Shown in pieces: positions 11,722-19,074 of a stretch of DNA of 32,345 nucleotides. Made by a program: the position numbers and the translations under genes. The stretch lies in the IMG/VR virus record IMGVR_UViG_3300042924_004362, positions 1 through 32,345 of that record; one strand, 5' to 3'. Under the pieces are notes generated by a model. That model was not told the DNA's origin, ran no database searches, and saw only the letters and a program-made list of their open reading frames with translations. Source of the stretch: a virus. The first letter of the stretch is position 1; each line of letters opens with the position of its first letter.

Positions 11722-12566
11722 TGAAAGAGCCAATTATTGAGACATACGTCCCGCAGAACAAACGCCTTCCTTTCCAGATTGCTGGAGGCATTGGCGTTGC
11801 CTTTGTTGTTGGGTTGATTTATAGCCCAATTAACACCCAATACAATTATACTTCCTTTGTTCCTTTAATTCAAAGGGACACGGTTTACGTTCACAAAATA
11901 ACGTCGCTTACTATCCAGGGCAAAGATGAAAAAAAGGAAGTTGATGAAAGCGCCTACGGATCTCGAAGCTACGGCTGGGAAATTAGAAAGCTATCAGGCG
12001 AACAACTGAGGCAAACATTGGAAGGTAGAGGTTTTAGAAATTTAAAAGGAGTTGATAGGTCTAAATTACGTCGTATATACCTTGCTTATTGCTATGAAAG
12101 TATGCTGATGAATGTCCACGTTTTAACTGATTTTCCTGTAAGCATGATTTATTCTTTCTTTATTATTGAAGCAACTTCGCAAGGGGTTGAAACAGAGCTC
12201 TGGAGAAAGCATGCCAACGCTGGAGGGGTTAAGGCCCTTAAAGGTCATGACCATGTAACTTATAAAACACGGGAAGTTATAAGAGGCAAAAACAAGTACA
12301 TAATGGCTAAATTTATGAAAGCCGAATCAACCGAACAAGGTATGCAACTTTGGGCTGGTGTTTTGAACTCAGGAAGATACGCAGCCTGTAAAAAGGCAAA
12401 TTACAAGTTAAAAGGGATAAGGTTGTACGAAAGTATTTGTAAATGTGTTTACAAATCTGGTTACCATACCGATACTGATTACAAATTTAGAGCGTCATTA
12501 ATGGCGGAGTACTGGCAAATCAAACGGGATAACTTCCCTTTGAAGAAAGAATACAATGTTTTTTGA
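11721..12566 (+). CDS. Membrane-anchored glucosaminidase/lysozyme-like protein
   Basis: 281 residues. One membrane helix near the N-terminus (residues 18-35, FQIAGGIGVAFVVGLIY) follows a short cytoplasmic start, so the rest should face the periplasm. From about 137 it resembles the GH73/FlgJ-type glucosaminidase fold: FPVSMIYSFFIIEATSQGVE with E150 as the likely catalytic acid, then LWRKHANAGGVKAL, a FMKAESTEQGMQLWAGVLNS stretch, and YHTDTDYKFRASL near the end, matching the 'Y-x-T-D-x-x-Y' tail of the family. It would cut peptidoglycan glycan strands. Unlike the amidase at 14443 it lies in the rightward, presumably earlier unit, so a role in entry, superinfection exclusion or envelope remodelling is possible. 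Family likely, role open. Confidence 0.65.
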   Translation: MKEPIIETYVPQNKRLPFQIAGGIGVAFVVGLIYSPINTQYNYTSFVPLIQRDTVYVHKITSLTIQGKDEKKEVDESAYGSRSYGWEIRKLSGEQLRQTLEGRGFRNLKGVDRSKLRRIYLAYCYESMLMNVHVLTDFPVSMIYSFFIIEATSQGVETELWRKHANAGGVKALKGHDHVTYKTREVIRGKNKYIMAKFMKAESTEQGMQLWAGVLNSGRYAACKKANYKLKGIRLYESICKCVYKSGYHTDTDYKFRASLMAEYWQIKRDNFPLKKEYNVF

Positions 12567-12584
12567 ATTATTTTTCATTTATTT

Positions 12585-12634
12585 TTGTAAATATTTTTTT
12601 ATGTAAATAATTATATTTATATTTACATATCGAA
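12585..12634 (+). promoter_or_regulatory. 50-bp upstream element, copy 3
   Basis: TTGTAAATAT at 12585-12594 and TTTACATATCGAA at 12622-12634, spaced as in copies 1 and 2. It also contains a perfect inverted repeat, ATGTAAATA/TATTTACAT, with a 10-bp centre (12601-12628), the same design as the element at 2659. TATATTTA (12618-12625) fits the -7 box. Confidence 0.6.
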
Positions 12635-12648
12635 ACGAACGAAAAATA

Positions 12649-12669
12649 TTTCACCACTTAAAAAACAAA
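12649..12669 (+). repeat. 21-nt leader repeat, copy 1
   Basis: TTTCACCACTTAAAAAACAA plus one A. It is repeated exactly at 13049-13069. Each copy ends a few nt before an ATG (12674 and 13076). It behaves like a shared A-rich translation leader. Confidence 0.75.
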
Positions 12670-12673
12670 GATT

Positions 12674-13009
12674 ATGACAATTTTAGCAAAAACAAAAGAA
12701 AACAACGCAAAAGTAAAGGCACTTAAAAAAATAGCTGGAACTAAATGGACTGGAACAACTATTCATACAAATTTAGAAGCTTGTTTAACAGGATTAAATT
12801 TAGGTAGTACAAATTCAGGATGGTATAACCCAACATCTATAAGAATAGATGGATTAAATGGTATTTTTATGATAAATCAAGATGGTTCAATTTTTTGTGA
12901 AGCAAGGGTTATAAAAGAAGATGAAAAACAATTTAAAATTGAATACATGACTAATGATGCATGGAATGAGTTTGAAAATCTTTTTTGCAAATTCATAGAA
13001 GAAATTTAA
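12674..13009 (+). CDS. Hypothetical protein, 111 aa
   Basis: Begins MTILAKTKENNAKVKALKKI. The middle reads LEACLTGLNLGSTNSGWYNP, then IRIDGLNGIFMINQDGSIF, a beta-rich part, and the end is helical (WNEFENLFCKFIEEI). Codon use is much more AT-rich than in the neighbours, which suggests a recent arrival. It stands alone between the promoter element at 12585 and the terminator at 13023, so it is a one-gene unit. That pattern is common for phage morons. No family recognised. Confidence 0.6.
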   Translation: MTILAKTKENNAKVKALKKIAGTKWTGTTIHTNLEACLTGLNLGSTNSGWYNPTSIRIDGLNGIFMINQDGSIFCEARVIKEDEKQFKIEYMTNDAWNEFENLFCKFIEEI

Positions 13010-13022
13010 ATCAATCCTCACA

Positions 13023-13051
13023 GGGCAGTCCCCCAGCTGCCCGCCTTTTTT
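13023..13051 (+). terminator. Intrinsic terminator
   Basis: GGGCAG pairs with CTGCCC around TCCCCCAG, then GCC and six T. The stem is 6 bp of high GC. It ends the one-gene unit at 12674 and leads straight into the second leader repeat. Confidence 0.75.
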
Positions 13052-13069
13052 CACCACTTAAAAAACAAA
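13049..13069 (+). repeat. 21-nt leader repeat, copy 2
   Basis: Exact second copy of the 12649-12669 sequence, here overlapping the end of the terminator T-tract and followed by AAAC and the ATG at 13076. Confidence 0.75.
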
Positions 13070-13075
13070 AAACAA

Positions 13076-13612
13076 ATGGAAAAGAATTTCACTAATACTC
13101 AATTTCGATGGACTTTCGAAAGCATTAGCGACAACATTCCTACAATTATGCTTTTAACAATCATTCTTACCTACGGTATCAATGCGTATTTAACCGCCAT
13201 TTTTTTACCGATTGACTTTTGGCTCGCGATCATTGCAGCTAGTATCTTGCAACTTGGACGCTTTGCCGTCGTTTTCATGGACTTCTTGAATCCCACTAAG
13301 GGAAGAAGTACTTACCCACCTAAGATAGCCTTAGGCGCAACCGTTGTAGCTTTGGTTGAAGTGTTCTTCGGCTTACAGGAAAAGTATGAAGGCGGCGAAT
13401 TTATAACCATGTTTCTTTTTGTTGGCACAATCGTTGTTTTTGGATACCTTCTGGAAATCAACTTTGTTGACAAAGGAGTTGAGGCTTATGGCATTAACGC
13501 GCCAGAACCAATCAAACGACGCAAAAGAAAGCCAGTTGCAAAAAAAGTCACTGAAGATGCGCCAAAACAAGGTAACGGTTATGTAACTTCGTTTCAAACA
13601 ATAACACTTTGA
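13076..13612 (+). CDS. Polytopic membrane protein, 178 aa
   Basis: Four hydrophobic segments: residues about 21-42 (IPTIMLLTIILTYGINAYLT), 45-70 (with FWLAIIAASILQLGRFAVVF), 83-99 (IALGATVVALVEVFFGL) and 109-127 (FITMFLFVGTIVVFGYLLEI). A basic cytoplasmic tail (EPIKRRKRKPVAKKV) follows. No signal peptidase site. I do not know the family. It might be an envelope protein for superinfection immunity or a membrane anchor for replication. It begins 7 nt after the 21-nt leader repeat. Its stop overlaps the TTG start of the resolvase gene (TTGA), so the two are coupled. Confidence 0.6.
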   Translation: MEKNFTNTQFRWTFESISDNIPTIMLLTIILTYGINAYLTAIFLPIDFWLAIIAASILQLGRFAVVFMDFLNPTKGRSTYPPKIALGATVVALVEVFFGLQEKYEGGEFITMFLFVGTIVVFGYLLEINFVDKGVEAYGINAPEPIKRRKRKPVAKKVTEDAPKQGNGYVTSFQTITL

Positions 13613-14103
13613 GAACATATATAGGGGTTGACCCAGCAATAAGAATAAACGGAATGGCAGCGTGTTTTATTAATCCAGATAAAGAAGTTGAATTTAAAAA
13701 ATACAAAAGGTTTGTAGATTTTTTGGAAGACTCTTTTCACTGGCATAAAGATTATGAAAACGCTGTCGTTCTGGTGGAAGATTCCAGTCTCCAAAATGTA
13801 ACCTTTAATTCTTCCATTAACCGCGCAATCCTTTCCCGTATGTCCCGAAATGTAGGCATGAACCAAGCGGCTTCTCGAATTGCTTACGAATGGATTAAAG
13901 AAAATGGATGCGAAGCCTACAATATTAGCCCAGAACAAAAGGGCAAAAAATGGGGAAAGGAAATATTTATGAAAGTCTTTCAAAACGAAGGCTACAAATT
14001 TGAACCAAATTTTAAACCAGCAAAAATAAGTCAAGACGAAATTGATTGTTTTACCCTGGCATTACAAGCAAAAAATTACCAAAAACATGAAAAGAAACAT
14101 TGA
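13609..14103 (+). CDS. RuvC-like Holliday junction resolvase
   Basis: 164 residues with an RNase H fold: D8 in TYIGVDPAIRINGMA, E57-D58 in VVLVEDSS, and the pair D143-E144 with D146 in ISQDEIDCFTLAL. These acidic residues on a first strand, a fourth strand and a last helix are the metal-binding set of RuvC-type resolvases, and the length fits. It would cut four-way junctions before DNA packaging. The start is TTG (13609-13611), overlapping the previous stop as TTGA. No ATG exists before the first catalytic Asp, so TTG is almost forced; it may keep expression low. The next gene begins 17 nt before its end. Confidence 0.82.
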   Translation: MRTYIGVDPAIRINGMAACFINPDKEVEFKKYKRFVDFLEDSFHWHKDYENAVVLVEDSSLQNVTFNSSINRAILSRMSRNVGMNQAASRIAYEWIKENGCEAYNISPEQKGKKWGKEIFMKVFQNEGYKFEPNFKPAKISQDEIDCFTLALQAKNYQKHEKKH

Positions 14104-14374
14104 AATTATTGACGGGCTAAGTCCCGCAACATGGAAGGAAATTGAAAAGATAACCAAAAATTATCCTAAAGAAATTCGATTTGCTCAGGGCACTCAGGCA
14201 AAGATTGCCATGCTAAAATTTTACCTTGAACCAATACTTCCAGATGTTCCGCCACCGATTGAAAGAATGGATCAGGGTAGAATGTTAACCATAGCATACA
14301 GGATTTACAAGGAAGCCGACGGCGATGTGATAAAAGATTTATGTTTGAAAATTATAAACAAAGTTATAAATTAA
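14087..14374 (+). CDS. Hypothetical protein, 95 aa
   Basis: Starts MKRNIEIIDGLSPATWKEIE. The frame is open from 14042, but the ATG at 14087 gives a natural N-terminus and only a 17-nt overlap with the resolvase gene. Helical, with TKNYPKEIRFAQGTQAKIAM, then PDVPPPIERMDQGRMLTIAY and a C-terminal helix. No family recognised. It is the last gene of the rightward unit; a terminator follows at 14412. Confidence 0.6.
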   Translation: MKRNIEIIDGLSPATWKEIEKITKNYPKEIRFAQGTQAKIAMLKFYLEPILPDVPPPIERMDQGRMLTIAYRIYKEADGDVIKDLCLKIINKVIN

Positions 14375-14380
14375 GATATC

Positions 14381-14455
14381 GGTTACGTTTGTTTTTTAGT
14401 GTTGAAATTAGGGGGTGACATTTGCGTCGCCCCTTTTTCGTTTTAAAACGTAACC
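14381..14455. repeat. 10-bp inverted repeat around the convergent terminator
   Basis: GGTTACGTTT at 14381-14390 is an exact inverted match of AAACGTAACC at 14446-14455; the second copy lies in the last codons of the amidase. The pair encloses the terminator at 14412-14437 and could form an outer stem in transcripts from either side. Confidence 0.6.
14412..14437 (+). terminator. Intrinsic terminator at the convergence point
   Basis: GGGGTGAC pairs with GTCGCCCC (one T-G pair) around ATTTGC, followed by TTTTT. It ends the rightward operon. On the opposite strand no T-run follows, so it is not clearly bidirectional. Confidence 0.8.
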
Positions 14456-15102
14456 CCTTGCGTCTTTGCATAATCAACCACCGCACGGGCATGACAAAGA
14501 GCCAAGGTATTCTGGAAGGCTGGGTCGAACATCATTAAAGCGTCCTTGTAATTGGTAAAGAAGCCATTTTCCGATAACACGGCTGGCATATTCGTTTGGC
14601 TCAAAACAAGGAATTTAGCTTCTTTATCCTTATCACCATCAATAGTATCGCTTCGAAACAACCATTTTGGAAATGCCTCCTTCACCTCGTTAAAAAGGAA
14701 CTCGGCACAAATATCCGATTTTGTTTGTCCGATTGATGTAAATACTTCAAAGCCTCGTGCCGTCGATGATGCTGCGTTGCCGTGGATGCTAATATATAAC
14801 GAAGCCTCATAGTTCTGGGCGTTTATGTTTGCCTTTGCTACGCGCTTAAGAAGACTTATATCAATAATGGGGTCGTAAACATTAATAACCGACATTCCCC
14901 AATCCTTTAAATACTGCTCAATCTTTGCCGCGACTTCACGATTAAAAACGCCTTCAAAGAACCAGCCGTAACCATGGAACTTTGCGTTATTATGCTGGAA
15001 GCACTTTGAGGGATAGGTCGTATAATTAAAAGGTAACTTTTTCTTTGCATCGATGCCTCCATGACCAGCATCGAGAAAAACACAAAATTTACTTGCTTTC
15101 AT
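14443..15102 (-). CDS. N-acetylmuramoyl-L-alanine amidase (endolysin)
   Basis: 219 residues, an Amidase_3 domain over its whole length. Zinc ligands are H14 (VFLDAGHGG), E56 (GVFNREVAAK) and H107 (LYISIHGNAA), and the catalytic Glu is E178 (PAVLSENGFFTN). It cuts the bond between N-acetylmuramic acid and the peptide stem to lyse the host at the end of infection. There is no signal peptide, so it depends on the holin at 15482 to cross the membrane. It is the last gene of the leftward late operon. No separate wall-binding domain is present, which is usual for Gram-negative hosts. Confidence 0.9.
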   Translation of the reverse strand: MKASKFCVFLDAGHGGIDAKKKLPFNYTTYPSKCFQHNNAKFHGYGWFFEGVFNREVAAKIEQYLKDWGMSVINVYDPIIDISLLKRVAKANINAQNYEASLYISIHGNAASSTARGFEVFTSIGQTKSDICAEFLFNEVKEAFPKWLFRSDTIDGDKDKEAKFLVLSQTNMPAVLSENGFFTNYKDALMMFDPAFQNTLALCHARAVVDYAKTQGVTF

Positions 15103-15118
15103 ATTTTTACAATTTTAA

Positions 15119-15146
15119 AGGGAGGCATAAATCAATATACCTCCCT
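15119..15146 (-). terminator. Intercistronic hairpin before the amidase gene
   Basis: AGGGAGG and CCTCCCT pair over 7 bp around a 14-nt loop. On the minus strand TTTAAAATTG follows, a poor U-tract, so it is a weak terminator or an attenuator that lowers amidase expression. The amidase ATG is 16 nt further on. Confidence 0.45.
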
Positions 15147-15177
15147 GAAGCCGCATAAGGTAGCGAATCGTCTGCGC

Positions 15178-15471
15178 CTATAACTTAAATCCGATGAGCG
15201 CAAAAGCCGCACCAACGATTGATAATTTTGGAGGAAGTTTCACCTCTATCTCTTTGCCAGCACATTCGCGAGATGTCTCCTTGATTTTATCCCAAATGAT
15301 TTGAGCCAACTGAATATATTCCCGCCATGTAAATTTCACCTTATTACCTTCAAGATGAACATTTATCTCCGAGGCTAACTCAGCAAAGTTCATTGAGTAG
15401 CAAGCGACGTCACCCATTGGTGATTTTATTCCGTCTGCGTTTTTTAACGCTTCTTTTAAATTAGTCTGCAT
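15178..15471 (-). CDS. Hypothetical protein in the lysis cassette, 97 aa
   Basis: Begins MQTNLKEALKNADGIKSPMG and ends SIVGAAFALIGFKL. The C-terminal 20 residues are hydrophobic (SIVGAAFALIGFK) and may insert into the membrane; the rest is soluble and mixed charge. It lies between the holin and amidase genes, where spanins, antiholins and lysis regulators are often found. No lipobox or known motif is present, so the role is unassigned. It starts 10 nt after the holin stop. Confidence 0.6.
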   Translation of the reverse strand: MQTNLKEALKNADGIKSPMGDVACYSMNFAELASEINVHLEGNKVKFTWREYIQLAQIIWDKIKETSRECAGKEIEVKLPPKLSIVGAAFALIGFKL

Positions 15472-15481
15472 ATTATTTATT

Positions 15482-15886
15482 TTAACGTCTGAAAAATCTT
15501 AATATTAATGTTCCAATGTTTACACCAGTTATCGACTTGATATTTTCCGAGATGCTGTAAAGTTCTGTAAATGCTATCAAGAAGCTAACCGAATAAACGA
15601 TTTGCGAAGGTAAACCAAAGGTAACACTTGCGCCGTGAAAAATCATGATGCCAACAAAGTAAACAACCACCTTTTGCGATGTTCGATATAATCCTTTGCT
15701 CGTTATTGCCTCATTCCTTTTCCTTGCTGCGATGATCCCCGTGACCGTGTCTGCAAAAACAACAAAGATTGTAAAAATCAAGAAATGCTTTATCGGGAAA
15801 AAAAATGAAAAAAGAACTCCGCAACAAATGGAATAAATAATGCCGTCGTAGCCAAGTTTAAAGATGTTATAAATTATAGCCTTCAT
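15482..15886 (-). CDS. Holin, phage holin-4-like family
   Basis: 134 residues with three to four membrane segments: YDGIIYSICCGVLFSFFF, HFLIFTIFVVFADTVTGII, VVVYFVGIMIFHGASV and VYSVSFLIAFTELYS. The signature ADTVTGIIAARKRNEAITSK and the end ELYSISENIKSITGVNIG match what I know of the toxin-secretion/phage-lysis holin family (Phage_holin_4). It forms the membrane lesion that lets the amidase reach the wall. It overlaps the secreted protein gene upstream by 4 nt. Confidence 0.85.
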   Translation of the reverse strand: MKAIIYNIFKLGYDGIIYSICCGVLFSFFFPIKHFLIFTIFVVFADTVTGIIAARKRNEAITSKGLYRTSQKVVVYFVGIMIFHGASVTFGLPSQIVYSVSFLIAFTELYSISENIKSITGVNIGTLILRFFRR

Positions 15887-16485
15887 CGGTTTAATTGCTT
15901 TTGTTTCCTGAGAATTAATTTATTATCTAAATCTTTGAATGACTTTTCATTTGTTTTGTAAATAATAAATCTGTCACCCGTGTTTGGATAATTTGCAATG
16001 ATGCCATAACTATCAGCAACAGCAATAAAAGGCTTATTTATGCTTTCGCCAATCTTAATCCTTAATTCGTTATTCTTATTTACAAATATCTCAGCCCCAG
16101 CAAGAACCTTTGTCCCATTGGCAATGGCATTGTAATTGCCTGTCCAGAACGAAGCGTATAAATTCGAAAGGTAATTAAAAGCACTTTCCACCTTACCATT
16201 AACCATACTTTTATCAAGTTTATACAAGGCGTTTAAAAACTTATTACGGTTTTCGTAAATGTTAAAAGCATCGGTCATCTTCCGTGCCTCATCTACAACA
16301 TCGTTTAAAATGTAATAATAAATGGCTGAAGAATCCTCAAACAATTTTACTTGAACATCTTGATTTGTGTATACTTTTTTTACACTCCAAAGAGTATCGT
16401 CTGCAAAGATTTTAGAAATGATAACCGTATCCTGAGCAAAGACAAAGGAAGGAAATAAGGACAAAAGGATTAATATTTTTTTCAT
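15883..16485 (-). CDS. Secreted protein of unknown function, 200 aa
   Basis: A clear signal peptide, MKKILILLSLFPSFVFAQ, with cleavage expected after A17 in the typical Bacteroidetes 'FA|Q' context. The mature part is helical and mixed charge (DTLWSVKKVYTNQDVQVKLF, YYYILNDVVDEARKMTDAFN, then FLNALYKLDKSMVNGKVESA) and ends basic (KLILRKQKQLNR). Export by a phage-coded protein next to the holin suggests an envelope role, such as an o-spanin-like function or a lysis modulator. There is no lipobox cysteine, so a lipoprotein spanin is unlikely. I do not recognise the family. It is 7 nt from the fibre-like gene and 4-nt coupled to the holin. Confidence 0.7.
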   Translation of the reverse strand: MKKILILLSLFPSFVFAQDTVIISKIFADDTLWSVKKVYTNQDVQVKLFEDSSAIYYYILNDVVDEARKMTDAFNIYENRNKFLNALYKLDKSMVNGKVESAFNYLSNLYASFWTGNYNAIANGTKVLAGAEIFVNKNNELRIKIGESINKPFIAVADSYGIIANYPNTGDRFIIYKTNEKSFKDLDNKLILRKQKQLNR

Positions 16486-16492
16486 GTTTTGT

Positions 16493-18538
16493 TTATTTTA
16501 TTGCTAACCAATAGATTTTTACAGTTTTACTTGTTGCGGCAGTACCGTCTAAATTCCATGCTTGCACGGAAAAGGTTGTACTATTTCTTGCGTACACCTC
16601 AAACAAAAGCTTTCTTTCAAAGGAAGATTCTAATCCAGCCGATGTTATAATAATTGAAACAGGAGTAGCCCCAAGTCCATGAGTAACAGAAAAAGTTCCT
16701 TCGACTGAACTTGTCGATGCTTCCAAAGCACCCCTTGTCATTAAGCCTGTTTGCGCAACCGTGGTAACCTCACCAACTACATTACTTGCATCTTTGCCAA
16801 GTAAAGCCGTAGGCGTTGCTGTAACCGTTGCAATTTTTAACTCACCATTAACGTCAAGGGTCTTTGATGGCGTTCCAGTGCCAATGCCCACGCGATCTAA
16901 TCCAGCATCCACAAAAACCATGTTGGCATTTCCATTACTTTCAATGCGTGTATCAAAGTCCCCTGAGCCTTCATTTAATACCGTGGCATTGTTTACGGTA
17001 AGTGCGCCAGACAATGTCGTTGCGCCTGTAACACCAAATGTGCCACCGATTAAACTGTTTCCTGTTGCTCTAAATGTTCCCGTTAAATCTAAATTATAAG
17101 ATGGATTTGTATTAAAAATTCCAACGCCAACAATGCCTCCATCGTCAACACCTCTTAATCTAATATATTCAGAACCATTAGTTCCTAATGCCCCAGACAT
17201 TTCATTTATACCTCTGTTTACTATGCCTTGAAAATAAGCCCCTTGGTCAAATAAACCAGCATTATTGTTTGTTAATCTTAAAGTTACAGTTGCACCAGCT
17301 ATATTTTGAGAATGTGCAAAATGAACTTCTTGATTTCCGTCTCCACTTGTAAATAAAATAGGTGAACCTGCAATCGTATTACCAACTCCTAAATTAGTTG
17401 TAAATTTTCCCGTTGTTCCATTTAAAGCCCCCGTCAATGTTCCCCCAGTCAAAGGCAAATAAGTATTACTTGCAACACCTGAGCGCAAGTAATTTGTAAG
17501 CATTGAAGCCGTGTCGCTTACTAAAAGTGTTGGCGTTGTATCTCTCCATAATCCACCAGAATAATATAAAGAGGCCCTGTCAACTGGCGAGATTATTTGA
17601 ACGTCATGTAATTCATTTAAACTATAACCCGATGCTACACGAATGGCAATAGTACCATTATTTACATGAGAATTAATACAAAAGCCTATTGGCATATCAA
17701 GGTTAGGTGCAACTGGCTCAACATCTGTCCAAACACCTGCCACCGTTGGCGAAGGATAAAGGATAGCCCCAGCCGAAAAGGTATCAGTGTTGACTTGTCT
17801 TATTTTGCCAAATGAAATGACATACCCATCTTCACCGTTGCTTAAATCATGTGCGGTAATTCCTAATAAATACTTTGCATCTATTGTGCCATTAGCAATA
17901 AACTTTGCAACTGTTATTCTCCCACTTGCTCCCACCGTGCCATTAGCATAAACAAGGCTTCCTTTTGTAATCGTTGCGCCTGTTTGATTTTTAACAAGCC
18001 AAAAGTTTTTAAAGCCTATTTCATTTGGTACGTTGTCATTTAATCCAAGTACCACTGTAGCTAAATCGGAATCCCATCGCATTTTAGCCGTGTCCACGTT
18101 GTTTGTAGGTACGCTTACATTAAAAAATAATGAGTCAACAGGCTGCGTGAATGCAGAACCGCCACCCGTGCCAACTTGATTCCAAACGTTGGAAGAAAAA
18201 TCAAATGAGTATATTTTTAGGTTAACGGTGTCAAGGATAACCCAGGCGTTTTGATTTGATACAGGCTGAATGCTTGCTGTGTCGGAGATTGAACCACGCC
18301 AAACAAGGCCGTCCGCCGTAGTCTGGAAACCTAATCTTTGCTTATTGCCTGTATTTGGGTACTGAGCAAAAAGGGAAATGGATAGGAATAAAATAAGGAT
18401 TGAAGGCAATGTTTTTTTGCCCCCAATCCTCTTAATCAAATTACTACCCACTTTCAATAAAACCTCCTGAATTAAAATCTCACCTATTTTCCCCAACGTC
18501 TTTATAAAACGTCTTTCTTTTTTTGGTTTTTCCATCAT
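16493..18538 (-). CDS. Fibre-like structural protein with N-terminal signal-like segment
   Basis: 681 residues. Residues 1-42 are basic and helical, and 43-58 are hydrophobic (TLPSILILFLSISLFAQ), ending in a 'FA|Q' signal-peptidase-like site at 58/59. The mature part carries phage fibre features: a beta-rich domain with TGATITKGSLVYANGTVGAS, then repeated 'G-x-G-x-x-x-P-x-x-x-L-D-x-x-G' units (NTNPSYNLDLTGTFRATG, VGIGTGTPSKTLDVNGELKI) and a C-terminal receptor-binding-like beta sandwich. A virion fibre should not need export. Either the segment anchors it in the host membrane or it is secreted. An in-frame TTG at codon 34 (18439-18437) would give a textbook signal peptide. It overlaps the connector gene by 4 nt. 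Confidence 0.65.
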   Translation of the reverse strand: MMEKPKKERRFIKTLGKIGEILIQEVLLKVGSNLIKRIGGKKTLPSILILFLSISLFAQYPNTGNKQRLGFQTTADGLVWRGSISDTASIQPVSNQNAWVILDTVNLKIYSFDFSSNVWNQVGTGGGSAFTQPVDSLFFNVSVPTNNVDTAKMRWDSDLATVVLGLNDNVPNEIGFKNFWLVKNQTGATITKGSLVYANGTVGASGRITVAKFIANGTIDAKYLLGITAHDLSNGEDGYVISFGKIRQVNTDTFSAGAILYPSPTVAGVWTDVEPVAPNLDMPIGFCINSHVNNGTIAIRVASGYSLNELHDVQIISPVDRASLYYSGGLWRDTTPTLLVSDTASMLTNYLRSGVASNTYLPLTGGTLTGALNGTTGKFTTNLGVGNTIAGSPILFTSGDGNQEVHFAHSQNIAGATVTLRLTNNNAGLFDQGAYFQGIVNRGINEMSGALGTNGSEYIRLRGVDDGGIVGVGIFNTNPSYNLDLTGTFRATGNSLIGGTFGVTGATTLSGALTVNNATVLNEGSGDFDTRIESNGNANMVFVDAGLDRVGIGTGTPSKTLDVNGELKIATVTATPTALLGKDASNVVGEVTTVAQTGLMTRGALEASTSSVEGTFSVTHGLGATPVSIIITSAGLESSFERKLLFEVYARNSTTFSVQAWNLDGTAATSKTVKIYWLAIK

Positions 18539-19074
18539 AAAACAATCCCTAAGGTGTTATAAATGTCATTAATTTCTTCATCTTCTTCGCAAGTTGCCTC
18601 AGGGCAACCAATCGCACTTGGTATAAACGCGGTTAATGGCGTTGAATAATTGCAAAGTAAATCTTTAATCCTTTTCTTTTTTACCTCCAACCTTTGCAAT
18701 AAAGTATCTTGATAAAATTTCAAGCCTTCAACGCCGACATTTTGCCCGTATTCGTTATCCAAAGTATATAAACCATTTGTTCCAAGTTGCATAACCATGT
18801 AAGGCGCTGCCTCGTATAACACGGCATTGGCGCAAAAGGATTTTAATTGTTTATCCCAAATGTCCTGATAAGCCGTTGATGTAAACGCGGTACTTGTTCC
18901 CTTGTCTGCAACCATTGAATCATACAATGTAATGCCAATCGCTGGAACAATCCAACGGAACTCCGCATCTTGAATGTGTGGGCTAATAAGTGTTTTATCA
19001 AGCCTTATATCTGCTGGCGTTGGACGTGCAACCCCACCGCTAATAACTTCACTCGGTTGTATTAATTGGCTCAT
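18535..19074 (-). CDS. Head-tail connector/adaptor-like protein (DUF6712-type)
   Basis: 179 residues: MSQLIQPSEVISGGVARPTP, then HIQDAEFRWIVPAIGITLYD, then LYEAAPYMVMQLGTNGLYTL and LEVKKKRIKDLLCN. Helical proteins of this size with an 'I-x-x-A-E-x-x-x-I-x-P-x-I-G' start and a late 'C-x-x-x-C' (GCPEATCEEDE) are known beside portals in Bacteroidetes phages and usually called DUF6712 or connector proteins. It would sit between portal and tail tube. It overlaps the portal gene's 3' end by 26 nt and the fibre gene by 4 nt. Confidence 0.55.
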   Translation of the reverse strand: MSQLIQPSEVISGGVARPTPADIRLDKTLISPHIQDAEFRWIVPAIGITLYDSMVADKGTSTAFTSTAYQDIWDKQLKSFCANAVLYEAAPYMVMQLGTNGLYTLDNEYGQNVGVEGLKFYQDTLLQRLEVKKKRIKDLLCNYSTPLTAFIPSAIGCPEATCEEDEEINDIYNTLGIVL

